Of a DNA stretch of 64,000 bases, positions 7,353 through 16,333 are shown piece by piece. A model generated the notes under the pieces. That model did no database searches and was not told the DNA's origin. It was given only the letters and a program-made list of their open reading frames with translations. Every line of letters starts with the position of its first letter. Positions within the stretch are counted from its first letter, which is position 1. Source of the stretch: JACRLV01 sp045863555 (GTDB taxonomy: Bacteria > Planctomycetota > Phycisphaerae > UBA1845 > Fen-1342); the NCBI GenBank assembly GCA_045863555.1, contig BTUU01000003.1:124001-188000 (forward strand), written 5' to 3'. The translations under genes were made by a program, and so were the position numbers.

Positions 7353-8771
7353 ATGTCAGTCACCGATTCTCCGAAACCACAGCCCGACCGGCCAACGCGG
7401 GTTTTCCCCGTCATGCTCGTCGCGGCGATCGCCACGACCGTCCTGACGGCCGGGCTCACGGCGCTGCTCGTCTCGATCTTCGAGCACAAGCAGGAGGCGC
7501 GGACGACCTTTTTCCGAAACGTGGAACTCACGGACGACACCGAGGACCCGGCGGAATGGGGTAAGAACTTCCCGCTTCAGTACGACAGCTACCGTCGAAC
7601 GGTGGATCAGAAGCGGACGCGCTACGGCGGCAGCGAGGCGGAACCGAAGCCGCCGACGGACGCCGATCCCCGCACGGTCGTCGCCCAGTCGCGCCTGGCC
7701 GAGGATCCCCGCCTCAAGACGATGTGGGCGGGCTATGCCTTCGCCATCGACTTTCGCGAGGAGCGCGGCCACGCCTACATGCTCGAGGACCAGTTGTTCA
7801 CGGAACGCCAGAAGGTCAAGCAGCCCGGAACCTGCCTGCATTGCCACGCCTCGATGTACGTTCCCTATAAAAAAGCCGGCGGGGGCGACATCATCAAGGG
7901 CTTTGAGACGCTCAACCCGATGCCGTACGAGGAGGCGAGCAAGCACGCCAGCCACCCCGTCGCGTGCATCGACTGTCACGATTCGCAGACGATGGCGCTT
8001 CGTGTGACCCGTCCCGGCTTCATCGAGGGCATCCGCGCCTACAAGGCATCCCAGGGCGTCAAGGACTACGACGTCAACACGATGGCCACGCGCCAGGAGA
8101 TGCGCACCTTTGTCTGCGGTCAGTGCCACGTGGAATATTACTTCAAGGGCCCTGAGAAACGGCTCACGTACCCCTGGTTCAAGGGGCTCAAGGCCGACCA
8201 GATTCTCGAGTATTACGACGAAGTGAAGTTCAAGGACTGGACGCACGCGATCTCCGGCGCGCCCGTGCTCAAGGCGCAGCACCCCGAATTCGAAATGTGG
8301 AACCAGGGTACGCACGCCCGCGCCGGCGTGGCCTGTGCGGACTGCCACATGCCCTACACGCGCGTCGGCGCGATGAAGGTCAGCGATCACCACGTCCGCA
8401 GCCCGCTGCTGAACATCGCGAACGCCTGCCAGACGTGCCACAAGGTCCCCGAGAGCGAACTCCTCGCCCGCGCGGAGACCATCCAGGACCGAACCTGGGA
8501 GATGCGCGGCATCGCGATGGACGCACTCCTCGCGCTCATCCGCGACATCGAATCAGCGAAGAAGGCCGGCGCCGCCGACGCGCAGCTTGAGTCCGCGCGC
8601 GATTTCCAGCGGAGGGCGCAGTTCCTCCTCGACTTCATCGAGGCGGAAAACTCGATGGGTTTCCATGCCGACCAGGAGGCCGCGCGCCTCCTTGTGAACT
8701 CCGTCGACTACAGCCGCAAGGGGCAGGAGGCGATCCGCCTGCTTCCCAAGGGCGTGGCCCGAGCCGAATAG
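7353..8771 (+). CDS. nrfA: NrfA, pentaheme ammonia-forming cytochrome c nitrite reductase
   Basis: 472-residue periplasmic enzyme reducing nitrite to ammonium with six electrons. An N-terminal signal/anchor helix (about residues 18-42) is followed by five heme sites: CLHCH (161-165), CIDCH (205-209), CGQCH (255-259), CADCH (328-332) and CQTCH (359-363). The CGQCHVEYYF segment gives the active-site Tyr, GTHARAGVACADC the active-site His (H321) and ERGHAYML the Arg (R138). The first, catalytic site is CxxCH instead of the E. coli CxxCK; such variants are known in some NrfA clades and do not need the NrfEFG lyase. A good ribosome site (GGGAG, 7 nt) precedes the ATG. Confidence 0.95.
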   Translation: MSVTDSPKPQPDRPTRVFPVMLVAAIATTVLTAGLTALLVSIFEHKQEARTTFFRNVELTDDTEDPAEWGKNFPLQYDSYRRTVDQKRTRYGGSEAEPKPPTDADPRTVVAQSRLAEDPRLKTMWAGYAFAIDFREERGHAYMLEDQLFTERQKVKQPGTCLHCHASMYVPYKKAGGGDIIKGFETLNPMPYEEASKHASHPVACIDCHDSQTMALRVTRPGFIEGIRAYKASQGVKDYDVNTMATRQEMRTFVCGQCHVEYYFKGPEKRLTYPWFKGLKADQILEYYDEVKFKDWTHAISGAPVLKAQHPEFEMWNQGTHARAGVACADCHMPYTRVGAMKVSDHHVRSPLLNIANACQTCHKVPESELLARAETIQDRTWEMRGIAMDALLALIRDIESAKKAGAADAQLESARDFQRRAQFLLDFIEAENSMGFHADQEAARLLVNSVDYSRKGQEAIRLLPKGVARAE

Positions 8772-8804
8772 GCGCTTGGGCGGCCGCGATCCGGGCGCAA
8801 TTGA

Positions 8805-9194
8805 CTACTGCTCGCCCAGGCGGAGCAGCCTGCGAATCGCAGACGATAGCGTGTCCTCGCGGGCGATGTGGGAAAGTTCGCCCGCGTCGACCCAGCACCC
8901 GAAGCACACGCCGCAACTGTCGACGATCGTACCCGGGCGCAGCCGCGTGTTGAGCGGAATCAGGCTGCCGCCCCCGCCGCAGCGCGGACAGGTTCGCTGA
9001 ACGCCGGCCGGCCGTTCGACCTGCTTGGCCGCGGTCAGATCCTCCCGGATCCACTCCCGCGGCGGTTTCAGGAGGATCCGTTCCAGTTCGAGAGCATCGA
9101 ACCACCATCCCCCGCACGCGGGGCACTGTTCAACCTCGACGTCCGACCATCGTCGCGAAACAAGTGCCGTGTCGGTGCACACCGGGCAGCGCAT
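8805..9194 (-). CDS. Zinc-ribbon protein (zf-TFIIB type)
   Basis: 129-residue protein with three CxxC pairs. The N-terminal MRCPVCTDTALVSRRW then VEQCPACGGWWFDALELE is the zf-TFIIB pattern; a second ribbon-like half has CPRCGGGGSLIPL and CGVCFGCWVDAGELSHI. The two halves look like a duplicated ribbon. The molecular role of these proteins is unknown. It converges on nrfA with 33 bp between the stops and is not obviously in an operon with it. Length and frame are unambiguous, with the ATG at 9194 matching the family start. Confidence 0.75.
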   Translation of the reverse strand: MRCPVCTDTALVSRRWSDVEVEQCPACGGWWFDALELERILLKPPREWIREDLTAAKQVERPAGVQRTCPRCGGGGSLIPLNTRLRPGTIVDSCGVCFGCWVDAGELSHIAREDTLSSAIRRLLRLGEQ

Positions 9195-9320
9195 CTCAAT
9201 CTCCCGTCCGCTCGAAACGCCGCGGCCCCCGTTCGGCGTCAGTGAACTGTAACGTGGGGCGCACTGGGTTGCGCAGTAGAATTGCAGGCTGGTTTTGTAG
9301 CACCCGGCCCGGTTGCACGC

Positions 9321-11729
9321 TCAATTTCCGCGGGATCCTGCGTCCATCGGCGAGGTGAGCATTTCCGCGACCTTCTCGGCGAGTCTCGACGTCGCAAACG
9401 GTTTGGGCAGAAATTCGATATCCGCTCCATTCGGACCCATCTGCCCGGCGATCTCCTCGGTATAGCCCGAGATCAACAGGATTCGAAGCGTCGGCCAGCG
9501 CTCACGCAGCCGTGCCGCCAGGTCCCGTCCGCTCATCCCCGGCATCAACGCGTCGGAGATGAGCAGGTCGATCGGCTTCGTGGCGGCCGCCGCCACCGCC
9601 AGGCCGCCCTCGCCGTTTTCGGCTGTCAGAACGGTATACCCAAGGCTCCGGAGCGATGCGGCGATGACTTCCCGGACATCGCGCTCATCCTCCGCGAGCA
9701 GGATCGTCGCCGACCCCTCCGGCGGCCGCCGCGCGGGGCGGGAGCGGATCGGCGGTTCCGGCTCACCGCACGCGAGCGGGAGGTAGATTCGGAAGGCGGT
9801 CCCGCGGCCCGGCTGGCTCGTTACGGCAATGCTCCCGCCGAACTGTTGCACCAGACCGTACACCGTGGATAGACCCAGACCCGTCCCCCGGCCGAGCTCC
9901 TTCGTCGTGAAGAACGGCTCGAAGATGCGCTCACGGGTGCTCTCATCCATCCCCACGCCCGTATCGGAAACCGCCACGAACGCGTTCTCCCCGATGGCCA
10001 GGTTTCCGCCCGTCGCGACGGCCGCTGCGTCCAGGCTTATCCGGCCGGTCTCGATCGTCAGCCGCCCCCCGTCAGGCATCGCATCGCGCGCGTTTACCGC
10101 GAGATTGACGAGGATCTGCTCGATCTGTCCGGCGTCCGCGAGGACCGCTGTCCGCGTGTCGCTCTCGCGGGTGATCAGCTCGATGTTCTCGGGAATCAGC
10201 CGCCTGAGCATCGGCTCGATCGCCCGCACCCGCTCGCCGAGGTTGATCACCTTCGGCACGACCATCTGTTTGCGGGCGAAGCTTAGCAGTTGTCGCGTCA
10301 GCTCCGCCGCCCGCTGGGCATGTCGATTGATGTGCTCGGCGTGCTCGTAGATCGGAGTGCCCGGCGGAGCAGCCGATTGCACGAATGCGGCATCGCCGTA
10401 GATGGCCGTGAGAATGTTGTTGAAATCATGGGCGACGCCGCCCGCGAGCCGGCCGATCCCTTCCAGTTTCTGCGCCTGAAGAAGCTGTGCCTCGAGCCGT
10501 TTGCGGTCGCTGATATCCACGAGGTTTGCGACGATTCCCCCGCGACCCGGCAGGGGGGCGAGGCCGTAGAGGACCGTGACCGTCGCACCGTCCTTGCGCC
10601 GCACCTCGAATTCGACGTCCTGAAGCGAGTCGCTTCGCGCGAGGTTCTCGGCGAATGACGTACGCGCCGCGTCCCGATTCGCCGGCGGGATCACGAGATC
10701 AAAATGCCGGCCCACCAGCTCTTCCGCGGAATAGCCCGTAAGTTCGCAGTATCGGGGGTTGACGACCCGCATGATCCCGTCGGCGTCGATCACGACGATC
10801 CCGAAAATCGCGCTCGAGATGATCCGATCGCGAAGTTCGCCCTCGCGCTGGATCGCCGCTTCATGCGCGGCCGTCGAGCGATTCAGCGCGCTCGCGGAAA
10901 CGAAGATCAGAGCGGTCGCTCCGACGGCGATCACGACAACCGTCAGGGCGAAGCCAAAGGATGTGTCATAGACGCCCGCCAACTCGCCTTCCAGGAGCAG
11001 AAACCCGATTGCCGGAGAGAGCAGAATCGCGATCGGCAGCAGCCGCACCGCCAGCTCCCGCCCCGGGCCCGGCTGGACGATCGGTGCGGTCAGCCCATCG
11101 CGCGGCCGGAGTCCGAGCACGCCGAGTCCCAGCACGACGATGCACCCGGCGGTCTGCGTGGAGATCGCTCCGAAGGGAGACACGCGAAAGAGCGCTTCCA
11201 CATCGAAGAGATGACCGACGAGACTGACATAGCCGATCAGGACCCCGCCGAGCGCCAGGAGCTGGCCTGCCCGCGGCCAGCGCCGGGTCCCCACCGTGCC
11301 GGCGGACACCAGGACGAGCCCCAGCGACGCCGCGACCGACATTCGCCCCGGAGGCGTCAGGCGGCTGGCCGATCGCCAGTCCGTGAGCAGCAGTTCGTCA
11401 ATTCCGAGATCGACATCGAACATCCGCTCGGTCAGCGTTGCGCCCGCGATCGCGATCGCCGCTCCCGACGCTGCGACTCCCGCGCTGCGCCACGCGGGCG
11501 AGCGGGCGGCGGCGCCGCCCAACCCGGCCGCGCACAGGATCACGCAGATCGCCGCGTTGACCTTCATGGTCGCGAGGCCCGGCACGAGTTCAAACAGATA
11601 CGGGATGCCGAATGCCCAGCCGATCAGCGCCGTAACCGCGATGAGGATCGGCGCAACGATCGCGAGGTTCATCAGCCGGCGCGAAGCGCGCGAAGTGGTC
11701 CAAGCCTGTTCCATCGACGAACCCAGCAT
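9321..11729 (-). CDS. Membrane hybrid histidine kinase (PAS, HisKA, HATPase, receiver)
   Basis: 802-residue sensor. About seven or eight hydrophobic segments occupy residues 20-280, then a PAS domain (about 300-410, with VNPRYCELTGYSAEELVG), the phosphoacceptor box GVAHDFNNIL (His 434), an ATPase domain (NLAVNARDAMPDGGRL; DTGVGM; FFTTKELGRGTGLGLSTVYG) and a C-terminal receiver with ILLAEDERD, the phospho-Asp in LISDALMPGMSG and LLISGYTEE. A fused receiver implies phosphotransfer or feedback control; no separate output regulator is adjacent. The signal is unknown. Start is either 11729 or the ATG at 11714; neither has a clear ribosome site. Confidence 0.9.
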   Translation of the reverse strand: MLGSSMEQAWTTSRASRRLMNLAIVAPILIAVTALIGWAFGIPYLFELVPGLATMKVNAAICVILCAAGLGGAAARSPAWRSAGVAASGAAIAIAGATLTERMFDVDLGIDELLLTDWRSASRLTPPGRMSVAASLGLVLVSAGTVGTRRWPRAGQLLALGGVLIGYVSLVGHLFDVEALFRVSPFGAISTQTAGCIVVLGLGVLGLRPRDGLTAPIVQPGPGRELAVRLLPIAILLSPAIGFLLLEGELAGVYDTSFGFALTVVVIAVGATALIFVSASALNRSTAAHEAAIQREGELRDRIISSAIFGIVVIDADGIMRVVNPRYCELTGYSAEELVGRHFDLVIPPANRDAARTSFAENLARSDSLQDVEFEVRRKDGATVTVLYGLAPLPGRGGIVANLVDISDRKRLEAQLLQAQKLEGIGRLAGGVAHDFNNILTAIYGDAAFVQSAAPPGTPIYEHAEHINRHAQRAAELTRQLLSFARKQMVVPKVINLGERVRAIEPMLRRLIPENIELITRESDTRTAVLADAGQIEQILVNLAVNARDAMPDGGRLTIETGRISLDAAAVATGGNLAIGENAFVAVSDTGVGMDESTRERIFEPFFTTKELGRGTGLGLSTVYGLVQQFGGSIAVTSQPGRGTAFRIYLPLACGEPEPPIRSRPARRPPEGSATILLAEDERDVREVIAASLRSLGYTVLTAENGEGGLAVAAAATKPIDLLISDALMPGMSGRDLAARLRERWPTLRILLISGYTEEIAGQMGPNGADIEFLPKPFATSRLAEKVAEMLTSPMDAGSRGN

Positions 11730-11853
11730 ACTGCAACAGAAACTTGCGGTACACAGGCCTAGACGCCTCGCGGCGGCCGGGCCGCACGCGGTCCGTGCGC
11801 CTGGAAATCTTGACGGGGTGAGCCCGCGATCTCGCGGCGACCGTCGTCCGATG

Positions 11854-11890
11854 AAAACGCCCGCAGTGGGCGATTGACCACCGCGGGCGT
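11854..11890 (-). terminator. Rho-independent terminator after rplS
   Basis: Perfect 8-bp stem ACGCCCGC/GCGGGCGT (11857-11864 with 11883-11890), followed on the minus strand by TTTT. It lies about 50 bp past the rplS stop and so probably ends the rpsP-trmD-rplS transcript. Confidence 0.7.
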
Positions 11891-11936
11891 ATTCAACGTC
11901 GAGGACGCAACCCGGACGCGCGGTCCGGTCGGCGGT

Positions 11937-12386
11937 TTATCCGGCCGCGCCGACCGTCGCCACCGTTTCGGCGGCTTCCGCTTCGCGGCGGGCTTTCTCC
12001 GCGCGGGCTTTGGCGGCCGCGGCGCGTGCCTCGGCCGAGATGCGGCGCTCGCGCAGCTTGCGGGCCTTGCCGACGCGATCGCGCAGGAAATAGAGCTTGC
12101 AGCGGCGCACCTTGCCGCTGCGGCGCACCTTGATCGACGCGATCCGGGGGGAGTGCAGCGGGAACGTGCGCTCGACGCCCTCTTCGCCGACCAGCCGGCG
12201 GACGGTGAACATCTCGTCGAGCCCCGCGCCGCGGCGTGCGATCACATCGCCCTCGTAATCCTGAAGACGCTCCTTTTCGCCCTCCGCGATGCGGAGGGTG
12301 ACGATCACCGTGTCGCCGATCTCAAAATCGAGAGTTCCGGACCGTTGATATTTCTTCTCGACGATGTCGAAGATCGGGTTACGCAT
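11937..12386 (-). CDS. rplS: 50S ribosomal protein L19
   Basis: 149-residue L19. The body matches the family: NPIFDIVEKKYQR, FEIGDTVIVTLRI, RLQDYEGDVIARRGAGLDEM, FTVRRLVGEEGVERTFPLHS, and SGKVRRCKLYFLRDRVGKAR. It carries an Ala/Lys/Arg/Glu-rich C-terminal tail of about 35 residues beyond the usual end (AEARAAAAKARAEKARREAE), which may be a lineage extension. The ATG at 12386 has AAAGGA upstream. It is last in the rpsP-trmD-rplS cluster, 65 bp after trmD. Confidence 0.96.
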   Translation of the reverse strand: MRNPIFDIVEKKYQRSGTLDFEIGDTVIVTLRIAEGEKERLQDYEGDVIARRGAGLDEMFTVRRLVGEEGVERTFPLHSPRIASIKVRRSGKVRRCKLYFLRDRVGKARKLRERRISAEARAAAAKARAEKARREAEAAETVATVGAAG

Positions 12387-12451
12387 GGCTGACCGTCCTT
12401 TCTGATTCCGGCGACGCGGCGGGTAGGGCCGCGGCAAAATGCCAACTTCCT

Positions 12452-13177
12452 TCAGTATCGGCAGACCGCGGTTGAGCCCGCGATCGTTGTTTCCTGTGCG
12501 GCGTCCAGCAGGTCCGGACGGCGCTCGCGCGTCCGGTCGAGCCCCGCCTGCCGCCGCCAGTTCTCAATCTCAGCGTGATTGCCGGAAAGCAGCACGTCCG
12601 GAACGCTGAGGCCGCGAAACTCGCGCGGCCGCGTGTAGTGCGGCCCTTCCAGCACGCCGGCCCGGAACGATTCTCCCACCGGGCTGTCCTCGTTTCCGAG
12701 CGCGCCCGGCAGCAGCCGAACGACGGCGTCGATCACGGCCAGTGCCGCGACCTCTCCGCCGGTCAGCACGAAATCACCCAGGCTGATCTCCTCCGGCTCG
12801 AGCAGTTCGACGATGCGTTCGTCAAATCCCTCATAGTGGCCGCAGATCAGCAGCAGCCGCGGGGCGGCGGCGAGCCGTTCGGCAGTCGTCTGGTCAAAGC
12901 GGCGACCCTGCGGCGTCAGAAGCACTCGCAGGGTCGGCCGTGGGTCAAGTTTTTCGATCGCGTCGACCGCGTCGCACACCGGCTGGCAGGCGAGCACCAT
13001 GCCGGGCCCGCCGCCGAAGGGGCGATCGTCGACTTTCTTATGCGGATCAGCGGAGAATTCGCGAAGCTGGTGGGGGACGATCTGCGTGACGCCGGACGCC
13101 TGTGCGCGCCCGATTACACTCGCCGTGACATACGGCTGAATGACCTCGGGAAACAGGGTAAGTACGTCGATTCGCAT
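12452..13177 (-). CDS. trmD: tRNA (guanine37-N1)-methyltransferase
   Basis: 241-residue SPOUT-family enzyme that methylates G37 next to the anticodon, preventing frameshifts. Family features: MRIDVLTLFPEVIQPYVTAS, DDRPFGGGPGMVLACQP, the knotted SAM-binding region with LLICGHYEGFDERIVELL and EISLGDFVLTGGEVAALAVI, and the ending segment GNEDSPVGESF, GPHYTRPREFRG. The catalytic Asp is in the substrate-binding stretch. It lies between rpsP (36 bp upstream) and rplS, the classical order apart from the absence of rimM. Confidence 0.97.
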   Translation of the reverse strand: MRIDVLTLFPEVIQPYVTASVIGRAQASGVTQIVPHQLREFSADPHKKVDDRPFGGGPGMVLACQPVCDAVDAIEKLDPRPTLRVLLTPQGRRFDQTTAERLAAAPRLLLICGHYEGFDERIVELLEPEEISLGDFVLTGGEVAALAVIDAVVRLLPGALGNEDSPVGESFRAGVLEGPHYTRPREFRGLSVPDVLLSGNHAEIENWRRQAGLDRTRERRPDLLDAAQETTIAGSTAVCRY

Positions 13178-13213
13178 GGCGTTTTTTCACGCAGTGCCTG
13201 CAGCATGGATTCT

Positions 13214-13465
13214 CTACGAAACGGCGACGCCGGCCTTCTTGAGCAGCGAGCGCACGGTGTCGGACGCCTGAGCCCCGTTGCCGAGCCAGAACTTCGCCCG
13301 ATCAACGTCGATTTTCACTTGCTTCGCCGCGTCCTTGTTCTGCGGGTCATAGGTGCCCAGTTCCTCGAGCGCCCGACCGTCGCGCGGCGCCCGCGAGTCC
13401 ATGACGGTGATCCGATAATAGGCCAGGTGGCTTCGACCCATCCGTTTCAAACGCAGCTTCACCAT
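13214..13465 (-). CDS. rpsP: 30S ribosomal protein S16
   Basis: 83-residue S16: MVKLRLKRMGRSHLAYYRIT, VMDSRAPRDGRALEELGTYDP, then VDRAKFWLGNGAQASDTVR. The ATG at 13465 fits the family start; the upstream open frame to 13666 is not conserved. It is the first gene of the rpsP-trmD-rplS operon and lies about 97 bp downstream of a strong predicted promoter. The gap to trmD is only 36 bp, so rimM, usually found between them, is not in the operon. Confidence 0.97.
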   Translation of the reverse strand: MVKLRLKRMGRSHLAYYRITVMDSRAPRDGRALEELGTYDPQNKDAAKQVKIDVDRAKFWLGNGAQASDTVRSLLKKAGVAVS

Positions 13466-13561
13466 TGCTTCACGTCTCCCGAACGCACCGTCACTGTCGC
13501 GACCATCCCCGACGCGGCAGGCAACCACCCCGCCCCGACCTGCGACGAACGCGAGCCCTTC

Positions 13562-13590
13562 AATATAAAGGGCTTTGGCCGCCTTGCCAA
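13562..13590 (-). promoter_or_regulatory. Putative sigma-70 promoter of rpsP-trmD-rplS
   Basis: Minus strand TTGGCA (13590-13585), exactly 17 nt, TATATT (13567-13562). Predicted transcription start is near 13555, giving a leader of about 90 nt before rpsP. The rest of the 13466-13827 gap holds no gene that I can support, only this promoter and a weaker divergent candidate for the aminopeptidase (TTGTTT, 17 nt, TAGCAT at 13744-13772). Confidence 0.6.
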
Positions 13591-13827
13591 GAGGCCCCGT
13601 GGGCCGTTCGAACGGTTCGCCCCCGGTTGGGTCGACCGGGCCGATTTTTCTCATAATACCTGTCAATCCGGGCGAAACCGCGACCCCGGCATTGAAATTG
13701 CCACCTCAAGCACTGCAATTTGGACACGGGCCGGCAGCGACCATTGTTTCGGGCCCGGCCGAGCCCTAGCATAGTGTGAACGGCGGTTCGCAAAGGGAAC
13801 CGGCCGTTCATTCCCGGGGAGCGAATC

Positions 13828-16125
13828 ATGACATTCCGAAGGTCGTCGGTCGCGCTGCTGAGCGCGATTTTCGTCGTTTCGATGGCGCCGGCACAGGATC
13901 CCTGTGACGATGGCGCGTTCTTGTGCGGAAAGGCAACCGCGCTGATCCGGGCGCACGGCGACGGTCCGTTTACTCCCGATGACCCGGACGTCCCTCAGAC
14001 GCGCGAGAACATCGGCGACACGGACGTCCTGCACTGCGATTTCGAGATCGAGCTATTCCCCGCGACCAGCACCGTCGCCGGGCACAACACCATGACCGTC
14101 CGCAGCCTCGCCGAAGGTCTGACGCAATTCACCTTCCGCCTGCGGTCAAACATGACGGTCTCCGCCGTGACGCTCAACGGAGTGACCTCGATTCCACCCG
14201 CGAGCGTCCAGATGGTCGGCATCTACGGCCGCCGGGTGACGCTCGATCGCGCGTACAGCCTCAATGAGACGTTCACGATCCGGATCGATTACAGCGGTGC
14301 GCCGGCGAACGTCGGCTTCGGCTCGTTCATGTTCGGCTCGCAGGGCGGCTATCCGATGATCGGTTCGCTCAGCGAGCCCTATTACGCCGCCACCTGGTGG
14401 CCCGTAAAGGACGGCGACGCGCTCGATCCCGGCGACAACAAGGACAAGTTCACGATCGACACCGCCATCATCGCACCCGCGGAACTGACCAGCCTGAGCA
14501 ACGGCGTCCTGGTTGGAGTCGACGATCTCGGCACGCGTCGTCGCTTCCGCTGGTCGACGGACTACGCGACGTCGACGTACCTCGTGTTCATCAGTTCGAC
14601 GAACTACAACACGTGGAGCGTCGATTACGTGCATCCCGGTGGCACCATGCCGGTTGAATTCGCCATCTTCCCGGGACACGATTCGAGCGGAAACCGGGCC
14701 GCCTGGGAACGGACCCTGCCGATGCTCGCCGCGTTCCGCGAACCCTTCGGCGAATATCCGTTCATCAACGAAAAATACGGCATCTACGAGTTCCAGTTCG
14801 GCGGCGGGATGGAGCATCAGACCTTCACCGGCCAAGGCACCTTCAGCGAATGGGTGACGGCCCATGAACTCGGACACCAGTGGTGGGGCGATGACGTGAC
14901 CTGCCGAACCTGGCACGATATCTGGCTCAACGAGGGCTTCGCCACGTACTCGGAGGCGCTCTGGGCCGAGCGCCGGCCCGGCTCTTCGGGCTTTCCGGCT
15001 TATCGCAGTGAGATGAACGCGTCCCGACCGGGCCGCGTCGACGATTCGGTCTACGTGTACGACACCAGCAGCGTCGGCCGGATTTTCAGCGGCACGTTTT
15101 CATACGCCAAGGGCGGCTGGGTCCTGCACATGCTTCGGCACGTCGTCGGTGACGACGTGTTCTTCGACATCCTGGCCGACTACCGCGCGACCTTCACGGG
15201 CAGCGCGGCCACCACGGACGACTTCACGGCCGTCGCGTCCGCCGTTTCGGGGATGGACCTGTCCACCTTCATCGAGCAGTGGGTTTACCTTCCCGGCGCC
15301 CCGACGTACGAATTCGGCTGGCGCAACGTCACCATCGCCGACAGCCCCTATCTTCAGTTGCACATCCGCCAGGTGCAGTCGGCCGCCTATCCGACTTTCG
15401 TGATGCCGATCGATATGCGCATCGACCGCAGCGGCGGGTCCTCGACCACCGTCGTGCAGAACGGCGCTGCCCTTCAGCACTACCTGATCCCGCTCCCGTC
15501 GCCCGCCACCGGCGTCGCGCTCGATGAGTTCGACTGGATTCTCCTTGAGGGAAAAACCGCGGTTCCGTACGTGGAAGGTCCGCCGAAGGTCGTCGCGCTG
15601 ACGCCGTCGATCGGCGCCGAAATCGAGTCAGCGGCCGCTCCGACCGGTGCAACGATCCAGTTCAGCGAGGCGGTGAGCGTCACGGCCGCGGATTTCGTCG
15701 TCGCGGGGCCCGGCGGTGCCGTGCCGTTCACGCTGAATTACGCGTCCGGTTCCTACGTCGCGACGCTCGACTTCGGCTCCGCCCTGACACCTGGGTCATA
15801 CCAGGTCACGGCCCGGAGCACGCTGCGTTCGGTTGCGGCGAATCTCGCGCTGGATGGTGAAATCACCTCCGCGCCAGCGCCGCTCCCAAGCGGCGACGGT
15901 TTGCCCGGCGGTGATGCGGTCTGGACGTTCCACGTCCGGCCCGCCTGCCCGTGGGATCTCGATGGCAATGATGTGATCGACCTGACCGATCTCGCGATCA
16001 TCCTCTCAAACTTCGGCACGACGAGCGGCGCCGAACCCGCCGATGGCGACATCGACGGCGACACCGACGTCGACCTGCAGGATTTGGCGCAGGTGCTCGC
16101 GCAATTTGGCGCTGCCTGCCCGTAG
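13828..16125 (+). CDS. Secreted M1-family aminopeptidase with C-terminal dockerin-like repeat
   Basis: 765 residues. A signal peptide (SSVALLSAIFVVSMAPAQ) is followed by an M1 metallopeptidase: substrate-anchoring GGGMEHQTF, then the zinc site HELGHQWW (H346, E347, H350) with E369 in LNEGFATYSE. About residues 590-690 look like an Ig-like/SbsA-type domain (SIGAEIESAAAPTGATIQFS). The C-terminus has two EF-hand-like repeats, DLDGNDVIDLTDLAIILSNF and DIDGDTDVDLQDLAQVLAQF. It probably degrades extracellular peptides; how the dockerin-like tail is used is unknown because no cohesin is seen. The gene stands alone, with its start divergent from rpsP. Confidence 0.9.
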   Translation: MTFRRSSVALLSAIFVVSMAPAQDPCDDGAFLCGKATALIRAHGDGPFTPDDPDVPQTRENIGDTDVLHCDFEIELFPATSTVAGHNTMTVRSLAEGLTQFTFRLRSNMTVSAVTLNGVTSIPPASVQMVGIYGRRVTLDRAYSLNETFTIRIDYSGAPANVGFGSFMFGSQGGYPMIGSLSEPYYAATWWPVKDGDALDPGDNKDKFTIDTAIIAPAELTSLSNGVLVGVDDLGTRRRFRWSTDYATSTYLVFISSTNYNTWSVDYVHPGGTMPVEFAIFPGHDSSGNRAAWERTLPMLAAFREPFGEYPFINEKYGIYEFQFGGGMEHQTFTGQGTFSEWVTAHELGHQWWGDDVTCRTWHDIWLNEGFATYSEALWAERRPGSSGFPAYRSEMNASRPGRVDDSVYVYDTSSVGRIFSGTFSYAKGGWVLHMLRHVVGDDVFFDILADYRATFTGSAATTDDFTAVASAVSGMDLSTFIEQWVYLPGAPTYEFGWRNVTIADSPYLQLHIRQVQSAAYPTFVMPIDMRIDRSGGSSTTVVQNGAALQHYLIPLPSPATGVALDEFDWILLEGKTAVPYVEGPPKVVALTPSIGAEIESAAAPTGATIQFSEAVSVTAADFVVAGPGGAVPFTLNYASGSYVATLDFGSALTPGSYQVTARSTLRSVAANLALDGEITSAPAPLPSGDGLPGGDAVWTFHVRPACPWDLDGNDVIDLTDLAIILSNFGTTSGAEPADGDIDGDTDVDLQDLAQVLAQFGAACP

Positions 16126-16225
16126 CGCCCCTCGTCCGACGGCGCGGACCGATGGTGCGTGAATGATCCGTCAGCGGCCTCCGGCTGAGCCCGGAGGCCG
16201 CCGCGCTTCCCACCCATCCTCTCGC

Positions 16226-16253
16226 TTGGCAGCGCGGGGCCAAGCGGTATACT
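16226..16253 (+). promoter_or_regulatory. Putative sigma-70 promoter of the EF-G-like gene
   Basis: TTGGCA (16226-16231), 16-nt spacer, TATACT (16248-16253). Predicted start near 16260, leaving a leader of about 75 nt before the ATG at 16334. Identified by eye. Confidence 0.6.
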
Positions 16254-16333
16254 CGCCGCTCTTCGTCCGCTGTTTGCAGGGGCCTCACACTTCCCGCATG
16301 AGGCCGGGGAAAAGGACAACCGGAGAGACCGTT

